From SIG575 sp045542485 (GTDB lineage Bacteria > Bacillota > Clostridia > Oscillospirales > Acutalibacteraceae): DNA of 64,000 bases. The position numbers and the translations under genes were made by a program. Shown here in pieces: positions 8,595 through 16,791 of this stretch. Location: assembly GCA_045542485.1 (NCBI GenBank), contig JAZQLC010000027.1:22199-86198 (forward strand), given 5' to 3'. Position 1 is the stretch's first letter; the number at the start of each line of letters is the position of its first letter. The notes beneath the pieces were generated by a model. The model did not search any database. It was not told the origin of the DNA and saw nothing but the letters and a program-made list of their open reading frames with translations.

Positions 8595-10948
8595 TAGTTG
8601 TCTGCACTTTCTGTTTCCTGTGCAGGTTTTTTAGCATTTTTGGCTTTTTCTTTCGCCTGAGCAGCCTTCATTTTTGCTTTTTCTTTCTCTTTAGCAACTC
8701 TGGCTTTCTCTTTGGCGATTGCATCAGCTTTGGCTTTAGCAAGTCTTTCTTTTTCTTTCTGCTTAGCCTTCTGCTCTGCTTCTTTAGCCTTCTGTTTTGC
8801 TTTTTCAGCTGCAGCTTTTGCTTTTTCTTTTTCTCTTGCAGCTCTATCTTTTGCTTCCTGCTCTGCTTTTACTTTAGCCTTGGCTATTCTTTCTTTTTCT
8901 TTTTCTTTCTCTTTAGCCAGTCTTTCTTTTTCAAGCTGAGCCTGTTTTGCTTTTGCTGCCTGTTCTTTTGCTTTAGCTCTTTCTTTAGCTATCTTTTCTT
9001 TCTCAAGCTGAGCCGCTTTTTCTTTGGCAGCCTTTTCTCTTGCTTTTAATCTTTCTATACGTTCCTTCTCAAGAGCTTCTGCCTTTTCCTTTGCGAGTCT
9101 TTCTTTTTCTTTCTGTTTCTGTTTTGCAGCAGCAGCTTTTTCTTTTGCTTCCTGTTCAGCCTTTTCTTTTGCAAGTCTTGCCTTTTCTTTAGCCTTTGCA
9201 GCTTTCTCTTTTGCTTCCTGCTCTGCTTTTTCCTTAGCTAACCTTGCCTTTTCTTTCTCTCTGGCTGCCTTTTCTCTTGCTTCCTGCTCCGCTTTCTCTC
9301 TGGCAAGTCTTTCCTTTTCTTTTGCTATTCTTGCCTTTTCTTTTTCTTTTGCCTTACGCTCGTTTTCAAGTGCGATAGCTTTTTCTTTTGCTATGCGCTT
9401 CTTTTCAAGCTCTTTTGCCTTGCGCTGTTTTTCAAGCTCAAGTGCTTTCTCTTTGGCAATTCGTTTTCTCTCAAGTTCCCTGGCTTTACGCTGCCTTTCC
9501 AGTTCGAGTGCTTTTTCTTTTGCAATACGTTCTCTTTCTTTCTGTTTTGCAATACGCTCTTTTTCCTTTGCAGCTGCAATTGCCTGTTCTTCCCTGAGCT
9601 TTGCAAGACGTTTCTTTTCTTTCTCTTTCTCTCGTCTTGCCTTTTCCAGAGCAATCTCTTTTTCTTTCTTTGCCTTGAGTCTTGCTCTTTCTCTTTCCTT
9701 GCGCTGTCTTTCCAGTTCTTTTTCGCGAGCGATTCTCGCTTTTTCTCTTTCGATTCTGCGGCGTTCGATTTCTTTCTTTCTTTCGATTTCTGCCTTGATT
9801 TTTTCCTCGATAAGACGTTTGCGCTCTTTTTCATGTGCTAATGCACGATCAATTGCTTCTCTGATTTTCTGTTCACCGGCAGTCTTTTTCTTTTGAGCCA
9901 GTTTCATTTCATCAATGAAGATCTTTCTGATTTCAACTTCATCCAGATCATAATTAAGAACAAGCTCTTCAGCAAGTCGCTTGATAAACTTCGGTTTGAT
10001 TTTGCGTTTTTTGAGTTTACCTCTGAAGCTGCTTTCGGGTGCTGTATTCTTCTTAAGAAGCATATAGTTGTAAGCCAATACTCCGTAAAGGTCATCACGA
10101 TAGTTATCGCTTACCATATCATCTGATTCTTTAACTGTTATTTCATAACCAACATCTTCATAGGAGTGAATAAACTGCCATAATGCAAGGCACTGACGGA
10201 AGTTGGGGTCCTTAAGAATAACGTTAGTTCTCATAATGGGAGGACGGACAGGAACGCACTTACGCATTTCTTTCATGAAATTCGAGTGGCTGAAGTCGTC
10301 CACTAGAGACTTAATTCTGTGGATTCTGTCCATAATTGACTTCTCTTTTTTTCCGTCCACATCTTCATCACTGTTATATTTAGTTGCAACTTCCATCTTA
10401 AAGGTTATAAGTTCGTTACCTTTTTTAACCGAACTTTCCATTTTAAGTGAAGTAAGGTTTTCATCATCAGACATATTTGCAAGAACATCGTATCTGACAT
10501 TAATGAAATACTCAAGCTGTTTGATAAGAGTGAATAAGAAACGGTTTTCGTAAATTTCATAACTTTCTTCACGGAAAACGTTCAGGATTTTGCTGGGCAT
10601 AACACTACCGTCATCTTCAACCTTAGCAATCATATTAGTATGCTGAGCAAGATGTCTTATTGATTCGGTAGTAATTTTCTTAGCACGTTCAATAATAACA
10701 ACTTCTTCTTCCTGAACAATAAACTTACGGGGATTTCTGAGGATGTTATCGATGGGGATAATACAACTTTCAATAGCCTCAACCCAACGGACGTCTATTT
10801 TCTTTTCAAAGAATCTATTAAATTGAGAGAAATTGTTGTGTCCCGTGGAAATAGCCTCGTACATAAAGTCATAGTACGGGTTTCCCTCTGACATTTCAGC
10901 CATTTTGTCTTTGTAGACAGAATATAAATCGAGATATGATTCGCTCAT
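8594..10948 (-). CDS. DUF2357-like protein with long charged coiled coil
   Basis: The 784 residues fall into two parts. Residues 1 to about 330 resemble DUF2357-type partners of McrB-family ATPases: a YEIYENRFLF segment near residue 130 and a later region with ILKDPNFRQCLALWQF are the recognisable points (family assignment from memory of these motifs). In the usual DUF2357 proteins a PD-(D/E)xK nuclease follows. Here residues ~335-770 are instead almost entirely Lys, Glu, Ala, Arg and Gln in heptad-like KEKARLAKEKAEQEAK units, a single long alpha-helical rod with no nuclease motif. No signal peptide or membrane segment is seen, so it should be cytoplasmic, reaching membrane or chromosome through the rod. 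It follows the AAA+ gene by 53 bases in the same direction. The ATG is preceded by AGGGG. The repetitive coil also has the look of an internally expanding sequence. Confidence 0.75.
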   Translation of the reverse strand: MSESYLDLYSVYKDKMAEMSEGNPYYDFMYEAISTGHNNFSQFNRFFEKKIDVRWVEAIESCIIPIDNILRNPRKFIVQEEEVVIIERAKKITTESIRHLAQHTNMIAKVEDDGSVMPSKILNVFREESYEIYENRFLFTLIKQLEYFINVRYDVLANMSDDENLTSLKMESSVKKGNELITFKMEVATKYNSDEDVDGKKEKSIMDRIHRIKSLVDDFSHSNFMKEMRKCVPVRPPIMRTNVILKDPNFRQCLALWQFIHSYEDVGYEITVKESDDMVSDNYRDDLYGVLAYNYMLLKKNTAPESSFRGKLKKRKIKPKFIKRLAEELVLNYDLDEVEIRKIFIDEMKLAQKKKTAGEQKIREAIDRALAHEKERKRLIEEKIKAEIERKKEIERRRIEREKARIAREKELERQRKERERARLKAKKEKEIALEKARREKEKEKKRLAKLREEQAIAAAKEKERIAKQKERERIAKEKALELERQRKARELERKRIAKEKALELEKQRKAKELEKKRIAKEKAIALENERKAKEKEKARIAKEKERLAREKAEQEAREKAAREKEKARLAKEKAEQEAKEKAAKAKEKARLAKEKAEQEAKEKAAAAKQKQKEKERLAKEKAEALEKERIERLKAREKAAKEKAAQLEKEKIAKERAKAKEQAAKAKQAQLEKERLAKEKEKEKERIAKAKVKAEQEAKDRAAREKEKAKAAAEKAKQKAKEAEQKAKQKEKERLAKAKADAIAKEKARVAKEKEKAKMKAAQAKEKAKNAKKPAQETESADN

Positions 10949-11001
10949 CTGAGAACGTCCCCTTTTGTGTGAAGATTAATTGTGCTATAAAGCTTAAGCT
11001 A

Positions 11002-12546
11002 TTACATAAGCTTCTGGAGTCTTTCAAGGTAATCCTTAGAATCCTTCATGTTACTCTTACCGAAGTTTTTGTTAAGGTAAGTAATAAGACCACCGATTTC
11101 GTTACGGATGTAAGAAACGTTAAGGCTTTCAAATTTACGGAGAATTTTGTGAGCAAGGATAAAGTCGATACCGTCGATTTCCTTACCGCCACAACCAACG
11201 TAAACAGGAACAAAGTCCTTAAGCTGTTTAAGAATACGGTTACCGAAAGCTATACGGAAATGCTCGATAACATAGTCGTCAAGTTCAGCAAACTTCTTAA
11301 GAGCTTCTTCTGAAACAGGATATTTCTCTTTTGCTTCATCAAAGAGTGATTCAAGATGTTTGTAGTTAAGGTAAAGAGGATCAGTAAGAGGAGCTTCAAA
11401 GTATTTACCTTTAGTATTGATATCAATGGGAATAGCACGGTCATAAACCTTATCTGTAACGGCGAAAGTAGAGTCGTCGTTGTTGATTGTGCCGACATAC
11501 CACATATTGGGAGGAAGTTTGAATTTACCGTCGAAGAAAAGCTCGGGGTCAGTGGGCCATACTGTGGGAACGAGTGAAACAACCCATTCATCACGTGAAG
11601 GCATTTCAAGAATTGAGAGAAGCTCAGCGAAGTAGTATTCAACACGAGCGATGTTCATTTCGTCCAGGATGATAACTGAAACGTCTTCCATAAAACGAGC
11701 TTCATACATTTTTTTAAGTACTTCAGTTTCGTTGAAACGCTTTGTGAATTCGTTAAAGTAACCGAAAAGCTCTGTACGGTCACGCCATGAGGGCTGAACA
11801 GAAGCGATAGTTACGTCGTTCTGAATGAACTTACCGAAAGCATAGGGAAGTGAAGTTTTACCTGTACCGGAAATACCCTGAAGGATAATAAGTCTTGCTG
11901 CTGCAAAACCTGAAATGAAAAGACGCAGAGTGTCAATTTCATAGAAAAGGCCAAGTCTGCTACAAGCAAAGTTACGGAAACGCTCACAGAATTCGGGAAG
12001 AGTGATATCATTATTGAAATCATGCTGAACGTAGTCTTTCATAGCAAGGTCAACCTGAGTGAGCTTGTAGAAACGGCTATAATCTTCAGCAGTTTTGTCG
12101 ACTTCTTCTTCCTGTTCTTCTTTCTTTTCTTCTATATCCTCATAAGGATCTTCATCGGGACGAAGACCTAACTGTGAAACTTTCATAGCAAGGATTTTCT
12201 GCTTTTCCATATTAAGTTTAATAACTTCGCGATTGAGATTGCCGACTTCGTTGAGAAGCTCTTCCTGATCAACGAGAGTCTTACGCACTCTCACATATTT
12301 CTTGATAAGGAGTGCAACAACAAATGCAATTGCAGCGAGAGCAGCAACGATAAGGATAATGCAGAGAATTGCAAGTGCCCATTCGCCTACTCCGAAGTTA
12401 GATGAATATTTTTTGAAGATTTCTATGTATTTCGGTATATTGAAAATGTTTGCGATACCGAGACCGATACCTTTAAGCACACCCCAAAAACCGCTTACAA
12501 AGAACTGTCCCAAAAAATCCTGAATGAAGTTCAACAGTACACTCAT
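11002..12546 (-). CDS. Membrane-anchored McrB-type AAA+ ATPase
   Basis: The protein has 514 residues, taking the ATG that follows GAGGTG by six bases rather than the in-frame GTG upstream. An amphipathic N-terminus is followed by a clear membrane helix at about residues 55-82, a coiled coil (~90-125), an acidic EEKKEEQEEE stretch (~138-152) and an AAA+ domain. Walker A is GISGTGKTS (~224-232), Walker B is ILDEMNIAR (~293-301) and the sensor strand is VGTINNDDST (~351-360). LDEMN followed by GT-x-N-x-x-D is the signature of the McrB/AAA_5 group. McrB relatives normally drive DNA-cleaving partners. Here the ATPase is tethered to the membrane beside a signal peptidase and fibre-like genes and upstream of a DUF2357-like partner without nuclease. 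A role in driving assembly or export at the membrane is inferred. MoxR-like chaperone action is an alternative. Confidence 0.8.
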   Translation of the reverse strand: MSVLLNFIQDFLGQFFVSGFWGVLKGIGLGIANIFNIPKYIEIFKKYSSNFGVGEWALAILCIILIVAALAAIAFVVALLIKKYVRVRKTLVDQEELLNEVGNLNREVIKLNMEKQKILAMKVSQLGLRPDEDPYEDIEEKKEEQEEEVDKTAEDYSRFYKLTQVDLAMKDYVQHDFNNDITLPEFCERFRNFACSRLGLFYEIDTLRLFISGFAAARLIILQGISGTGKTSLPYAFGKFIQNDVTIASVQPSWRDRTELFGYFNEFTKRFNETEVLKKMYEARFMEDVSVIILDEMNIARVEYYFAELLSILEMPSRDEWVVSLVPTVWPTDPELFFDGKFKLPPNMWYVGTINNDDSTFAVTDKVYDRAIPIDINTKGKYFEAPLTDPLYLNYKHLESLFDEAKEKYPVSEEALKKFAELDDYVIEHFRIAFGNRILKQLKDFVPVYVGCGGKEIDGIDFILAHKILRKFESLNVSYIRNEIGGLITYLNKNFGKSNMKDSKDYLERLQKLM

Positions 12547-12616
12547 TTTTGTCACCTCGTGATATTTTTAAAAATTTGCTTTCTATTATTATATATATAA
12601 GAATCCTGTCAGGGAT

Positions 12617-13480
12617 TTAGTTTTCACCGTTTTCTTCCGCGGGAGCTTCTTCTGCTGCTTTTTCAGCAGCTTTTTCCGCTTCCTGTTTTGCTATATATTC
12701 TTCAACGGCTTTCTTCTTTATTTCTTCTTCAGCCTGTTTTGCGAGATATTCTTCAATTGCTTTCTTCTTAATCTCTTCTGAAAGTTCAGTGTTATTTGAA
12801 ACTTCTTCAATAAGCTTTTCTTTCTTTGATTCATTAAGAGCAACGATGAATTTGTAAATCTGGAAGAGGAAGATAAGAGCAAGAGGAAGAATTATGAAGA
12901 TAAGGAATGAAAGATTGAGTCTTCTTTCTTCATCTGTGCCTTCGCCAATAGTCCATGACCATTTTTCACCTGTTTCGCCGGTACCTTTGACAAAGTCGAT
13001 TGCTTTACCGAGTCCTTTTACTCTTTTACCGTTGTCAACGCCGTCTTTCTGTTCAGATTTATATGCGTAAACACCGACAATTTCGCTTTCAACTACGTCC
13101 GTCTGGTCGTTGGCGGGAGTGTTATCACCTCGTGTGGTATAAGTCTTGATACCGCTGACATCGTGACATTCTACAATTCTATGGGTATTGATAATGTACT
13201 GACCCTGCTCAATTGTTCTGAAAGAAATAATATCGCCGGGATTTAACTCTTCTCCTCTGTATTCTTTTATAAGAAGAAGGTCACCGGTGTAGAACACAGG
13301 CTCCATTGAGTCTGACTGAACAGAAAACAGTGAATAACCTGCAACATTAGGCAATCCGCTTTCTGATTTCAATGACATTAAAGTCAGAGAGGTAAACACA
13401 ACCGAAAACACAAGGATTACAATAGTAACTATATCACCTATGGTTTCTATCACTTTATTTGATTTTTTTTCTTCCGCCAT
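12617..13480 (-). CDS. SipW-like (ER-type) signal peptidase I
   Basis: Signal peptidase of 287 residues, starting at the ATG preceded by AAAGGTGG at ten bases; an upstream in-frame ATG lacks a ribosome binding site. A membrane helix at ~14-36 precedes the catalytic SDSMEP box with Ser58. The second catalytic residue is His100 in NTHRIV rather than the Lys of ordinary bacterial LepB, which marks the ER/SipW type that works as a Ser-His enzyme. RGDNTPAND (~117-125) is the conserved downstream box. A second membrane helix (~187-213) leads into an unusual Glu/Lys/Ala-rich C-terminal tail of about 70 residues, probably helical and cytoplasmic, which could contact the AAA+ or coiled-coil proteins. 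Enzymes of this type process TasA/CalY-like proteins, and one is encoded immediately upstream, so that is the likely substrate. Confidence 0.9.
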   Translation of the reverse strand: MAEEKKSNKVIETIGDIVTIVILVFSVVFTSLTLMSLKSESGLPNVAGYSLFSVQSDSMEPVFYTGDLLLIKEYRGEELNPGDIISFRTIEQGQYIINTHRIVECHDVSGIKTYTTRGDNTPANDQTDVVESEIVGVYAYKSEQKDGVDNGKRVKGLGKAIDFVKGTGETGEKWSWTIGEGTDEERRLNLSFLIFIILPLALIFLFQIYKFIVALNESKKEKLIEEVSNNTELSEEIKKKAIEEYLAKQAEEEIKKKAVEEYIAKQEAEKAAEKAAEEAPAEENGEN

Positions 13481-13805
13481 ATTCCGGAACCCACCTTTAT
13501 TTTTATATTTTTGCACTTGATTTTATTTTATATATTAAAAGATTTCTCTTTTATTTTCGTATTCAGAGGGATTTATATTAAAAATTATAATAAATTTTGC
13601 ATTTCTTAATTTTAACGAGTCTTAATCATTTGAGATATTTTATATTTACAGAGAGGAAACACACACCGAGCGGAGCGGTTAAACCCCGCCCGGCTATGTT
13701 TTTAAGTTTTAAGCTGTTTCAAAAGCCGATATTTGAAACGATTTAACGAGCTATGTTTATAACTCTAAAGTTGAACAATCACTAAATAATAATTGATTCA
13801 ATAAA
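13481..13805 (-). other. 325-base intercistronic region with RNA-like hairpins
   Basis: No gene is supported between the TasA-like and signal peptidase genes. On the minus strand 13666-13693 folds into a ten-pair stem with two G-U pairs (loop TTTAACCG). The same stretch read on the plus strand has mismatches at those places, so the structure belongs to the minus-strand transcript. An upstream inverted repeat, GTTTCAAA / TTTGAAAC, lies at 13716-13739. Neither is followed by a clear U-run. They may stabilise or attenuate the operon transcript so that the fibre subunit is made in excess over the peptidase. A TATAAT sits at 13585-13590 but without a good -35 box. Confidence 0.45.
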
Positions 13806-14621
13806 TTAGTCTACGATTTCGAGTGTCATAGCGAATGTAACGTCTTCACCTGCAACGTCGAATTTGAGCATTTCGCAGTCAGCGTCATTACCTTCAAGCC
13901 AAAGGAATGCAACATATTTCATAGGAGCACTTGTTGTTGTTCCTTCAGGAATTGTGAATGTGATACCGCCGTCAGCTGCTACTTCGTTGATTGTCTTACC
14001 ACCGTCTGATACATAAGCACCAGATGTTGCTGCTGTACCAGCTGCTGAGATACCCATGAACTTGCTGTCAGCATTAGCTTCAGCTGCAACTGCGTCTGCA
14101 TATGCGCCTGAAGCAACTGCGTCACCAGCTTCGTTAGCGGGAACGAGAGCAAACTTCATACATTTTGCTGCCTGTGAATCTGTACCGTCAAATTTAACAA
14201 CTGCTTTAACGTTTGCACCTACAGGACCTGTTACCCAGAGGGGAACAGCTACGAGGTTTGTACCTACTACTGCAGCTGATGTATCGAGAAGACCTGTATC
14301 TTCGTTGTAAACAGCTGAAATCCATGTTTCACCGTCTGCTGTTGATACGGGATCAAAGACCATATCTTTCTGGTAGCCTGCGCCCCATGTGCCGTTAACA
14401 GAAACAGCATCAGCGAAGTCAACCTGTGTGCCCCATTCGCCACCCTTATCAACTGAGATAAGGAGACCTGTTGTTACTTTAACGCTTGCGTCGAGTTCTT
14501 CAACAGCAACTACTTTTGATGATGAGAACCATGCATAAGTAGCAGATGTAAGAACGATAGCTGATACGATGAGCATTGCTACTGATGAAAGCAATGCACT
14601 TTTTCTCATTGTCTTTTTCAT
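13806..14621 (-). CDS. TasA/CalY-like secreted fibre subunit with SipW-type signal
   Basis: Secreted protein of 271 residues; the start is the ATG eight bases after GGAGG, not the in-frame ATG five codons earlier. The signal peptide runs to ATYA (residues 27-30) followed by WFSSS, the cleavage context of SipW-dependent TasA/camelysin-type proteins in Firmicutes. The mature part is acidic, rich in Ala, Gly, Val and Thr, and lacks cysteine pairs or a sortase motif, as expected for a beta-sandwich fibre subunit. Near the C-terminus FLWLEGNDADC followed by TFAMTLEIVD closely matches the end of the neighbouring membrane-anchored protein, so the two are probably paralogous folds. Its position between that anchor and a SipW-like peptidase supports an extracellular polymer. 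A TasA-like amyloid fibre is known from Bacillus; its formation here is inferred. Confidence 0.8.
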   Translation of the reverse strand: MKKTMRKSALLSSVAMLIVSAIVLTSATYAWFSSSKVVAVEELDASVKVTTGLLISVDKGGEWGTQVDFADAVSVNGTWGAGYQKDMVFDPVSTADGETWISAVYNEDTGLLDTSAAVVGTNLVAVPLWVTGPVGANVKAVVKFDGTDSQAAKCMKFALVPANEAGDAVASGAYADAVAAEANADSKFMGISAAGTAATSGAYVSDGGKTINEVAADGGITFTIPEGTTTSAPMKYVAFLWLEGNDADCEMLKFDVAGEDVTFAMTLEIVD

Positions 14622-14765
14622 GAATAATTCCTCCATAAAAATTTTTTTGAAAGTTTTACTTTCATTTTTGAAAATTTATATCCAATATGTGTTGATGATT
14701 TTAAGGGGAGAAAAGTTACTTAAGGAACTTGCTTAATTTAAGAAAGTGTGTTGTTCACTTTTTTC

Positions 14766-15638
14766 CTAAACAAGCTCCTCGTTTTCGGCTTCTTTGTCTA
14801 TAATATGGAACATCATAGACAGCTTAACCTCTCCTCCCATAATATTATCAACACATTCAGGATCCCATCCTTCAAGCCAGATAACAACTGTATATTTGTC
14901 AATCGCGCCTGATTTAAAATTGGTTATCTTTCTATCCATAACCTTATTCTCTTTAGTAAAGTACTTATCGATACCGAATTTTGCATATTTATCATTTTCG
15001 GTACCCTTGACAGGTTTTTTACCGTAAGTAATTGCTTCACCGTTTCTGTAAACCTTTACTCTGACTGCTTCGTCAGCACCGAGATCTACCGAAAGGACAT
15101 CAATCGAAACATTATAGTCTGCATCTTCTCTACCTACATTTTTAAGGTAGAAGGTATATGCTATGTAGTCAATTTCACCGTCTTTGTTTGCGTCACCGTT
15201 GTGGCTTCCTGAGTGGTTTCCGCTGTCAATATCCTCGGGCAACCATTCCTCAGTGATATTATCCATATTTTCAACGGCTGTACCACGGATAAGAACGCCT
15301 GATTCGTAGTTACTGTCAGCGCTGGGTTTTCCGTCAGGTCCCACTCCGCCGTCTGCCCAGGCACCTAATCCGTAAGCCTGTTCATAGCTTTCACAAAGCG
15401 TGATACCGTATTTTTCAATTGCATCGGGGTCAAGGTTGACTGTAAATCGACCTGCCTGGTTTGCGTAAGTTACGCATCCGAAGAATATTGAAAGGAACAA
15501 GAGCAAAAGTGCAAGAATAATAACTACTATTCTCAAAAGCAACTTGTTCTTTCTGACTTTTTTTGCCGTAGTACGAACACCGTACTTTTCCATTTCAGGA
15601 TTTTGTTCGTACATCGACATATAGTTTTTCGTTGCCAA
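14766..15638 (-). CDS. Membrane-anchored TasA-fold-like protein (putative fibre base)
   Basis: Protein of 290 residues, taken from the TTG nine bases after AAAGGAG; another TTG three codons earlier directly abuts the ribosome binding site and is less likely. A basic cytoplasmic tail (~1-33) and one membrane helix (~34-58) are followed by an extracytoplasmic domain that starts NQAGRFTVNLDPD. A segment near the middle, GDANKDGEIDYIAY, resembles a dockerin-type or EF-hand calcium loop. The C-terminus carries IWLEGWDPEC followed by KLSMMFHIID, the same pattern as in the secreted TasA-like neighbour. No SipW cleavage motif follows the helix, so it probably stays membrane bound as an anchor, initiator or minor subunit (inference). 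The gene begins 32 bases after the EAL gene. Confidence 0.7.
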   Translation of the reverse strand: MATKNYMSMYEQNPEMEKYGVRTTAKKVRKNKLLLRIVVIILALLLLFLSIFFGCVTYANQAGRFTVNLDPDAIEKYGITLCESYEQAYGLGAWADGGVGPDGKPSADSNYESGVLIRGTAVENMDNITEEWLPEDIDSGNHSGSHNGDANKDGEIDYIAYTFYLKNVGREDADYNVSIDVLSVDLGADEAVRVKVYRNGEAITYGKKPVKGTENDKYAKFGIDKYFTKENKVMDRKITNFKSGAIDKYTVVIWLEGWDPECVDNIMGGEVKLSMMFHIIDKEAENEELV

Positions 15639-15670
15639 CTTGTACAACTCCTTTCTTAAGAGTTATCTGA

Positions 15671-16444
15671 TTACATGCTAATGTCTTTTTCTTTCATAAA
15701 ATCGCCGTAAAGAGGACCTGACATTCTGTCAGCACCCATAGATTTGAGAAGCTCGGCTTTCTCTATGGTTTCAACTCCGCCGATCATAACCTTAGTTCCG
15801 ATCTTCTTTGCAAAGTCGATAATACCCTGGAGCATATTCTGCTGACGCTCATTGATTTCAATATCGCGGGTAAGAGAGGCGTCAATACCTATGTAGTCGA
15901 CTTCGTACTGACCGAGATTTGAAAGAGAAGTATATTCAACTCCGAAATCGTCAATTGCGACGGAGAAGCCTTCTCTTCTCAACTCATTAATGTTCTTTGC
16001 GATGATTTCGCTGTCAGCCTGAAGAATGTGGTCTGTAATCTGGAAACAGAATCTGTCGTGTTCGATTTCTTTCTTGTCAACGATACTGATCATTGACTTG
16101 ACAAAATTCTTTTTATTGAGATGCTTCAATGAAGTCCACAGGATTACGCTATGGATGTTAGCTCCGCGTTCCTCTGTTCTTATCATCGCTTCACAAGCCT
16201 CTTCAATTGTCCATTTTCCGATTTCAGCAATCTGACTTGATTTCTCAGCCACGGGAATATAAGTCTCGGGCTGGATGATGCCTACCTTGTAGTCAGTCAG
16301 CTGAACGCGGGTATAATAATCAACTGCCATATTGAGACCTACATCGAAAACGGGCTTATACAGAATTTCCATTGTTCTCGCTCTCGGAATTTTTATAGTC
16401 TCTTTTTTTTCTTCAGCAATATTTTCTTTTTTTTCTTCAGCCAT
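15671..16444 (-). CDS. Degenerate EAL-domain protein (c-di-GMP receptor candidate)
   Basis: The 257 residues begin at an ATG nine bases after GGAG; the earlier in-frame ATG has no binding site. After a charged MAEEKK tail the protein is a single EAL domain. IDDFGVEYTSLSNLG (~168-182) keeps the DDFG loop and MIGGVET (~226-232) matches the usual EGVET with Glu replaced by Gly. The signature ExLxR is replaced by YYTRVQL, and the metal-ligand segment normally ending in Glu reads FQITDHI. Known phosphodiesterases need these acidic residues, so catalysis is unlikely. It is soluble and is the first gene of the SipW/AAA operon, which fits a c-di-GMP sensor for surface-structure production or a protein-protein module. 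No GGDEF partner is seen in the window. Confidence 0.8.
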   Translation of the reverse strand: MAEEKKENIAEEKKETIKIPRARTMEILYKPVFDVGLNMAVDYYTRVQLTDYKVGIIQPETYIPVAEKSSQIAEIGKWTIEEACEAMIRTEERGANIHSVILWTSLKHLNKKNFVKSMISIVDKKEIEHDRFCFQITDHILQADSEIIAKNINELRREGFSVAIDDFGVEYTSLSNLGQYEVDYIGIDASLTRDIEINERQQNMLQGIIDFAKKIGTKVMIGGVETIEKAELLKSMGADRMSGPLYGDFMKEKDISM

Positions 16445-16550
16445 AACAACACTCTCCATATTACAGGATTTCGGTCAGAATCTGCGTGTATTTTTCTCTA
16501 AAAGAAATTTGAAATGGGTATACTGCCACTGATTCTATTATATCCATTGT

Positions 16551-16579
16551 ATTGTACCACTTTTTTGTCAAGATGTCAA
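16551..16579 (-). promoter_or_regulatory. Sigma-A promoter of the SipW/AAA/GLUG operon
   Basis: TTGACA at 16574-16579 and TACAAT at 16551-16556 on the minus strand are separated by exactly 17 bases. A second TTGACA overlaps the spacer and a TATAAT lies further down, so start sites may be multiple. The leader to the EAL gene is about 100 bases and shows no riboswitch that I recognise. Confidence 0.7.
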
Positions 16580-16737
16580 TAAAAATCGAGTTTCCTCTTC
16601 ATAATTTTTAAACAAATTTTCCGTTTGGTTTTTGGAAGGTTTGCTAATGATTTTTGTAAATTTTTTCTGTTAAAAATTTCCGGAAAAATTCGGTAAAATC
16701 CGTGCGTTTTTCAGGACAGCCTTACCGCAATTTTTGC

Positions 16738-16777
16738 AAAAAAATTTACGGCTCACCTTACTCAGGAAAGCCGTAAT
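16738..16777 (-). terminator. Rho-independent terminator after Gfo/Idh/MocA gene
   Basis: On the minus strand TTACGGCT pairs with AGCCGTAA and is followed by seven T. It closes the ThuA/oxidoreductase operon. The ~160 bases between it and the EAL operon promoter hold nothing else that I can support. Confidence 0.75.
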
Positions 16778-16791
16778 TCTGACTCGTTTTA

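Noticed and set aside
9024..9896. Long plus-strand open frame opposite the coiled-coil gene (Ser/Phe/Ala-rich, like repeated membrane helices)
   Set aside because: It is the antisense reading of the Lys/Glu/Ala-rich coil; composition mirrors the other strand and there is no ribosome binding site.
8594..12546. Reading the AAA+/DUF2357-like pair as a type IV restriction (McrBC-like) defence system
   Set aside because: No nuclease motif in either protein, the ATPase is membrane-anchored and the neighbours are export genes.
16445..16550. c-di-GMP riboswitch in the leader of the EAL-headed operon
   Set aside because: I looked for the conserved GEMM core and tetraloop-receptor segments and did not find them.
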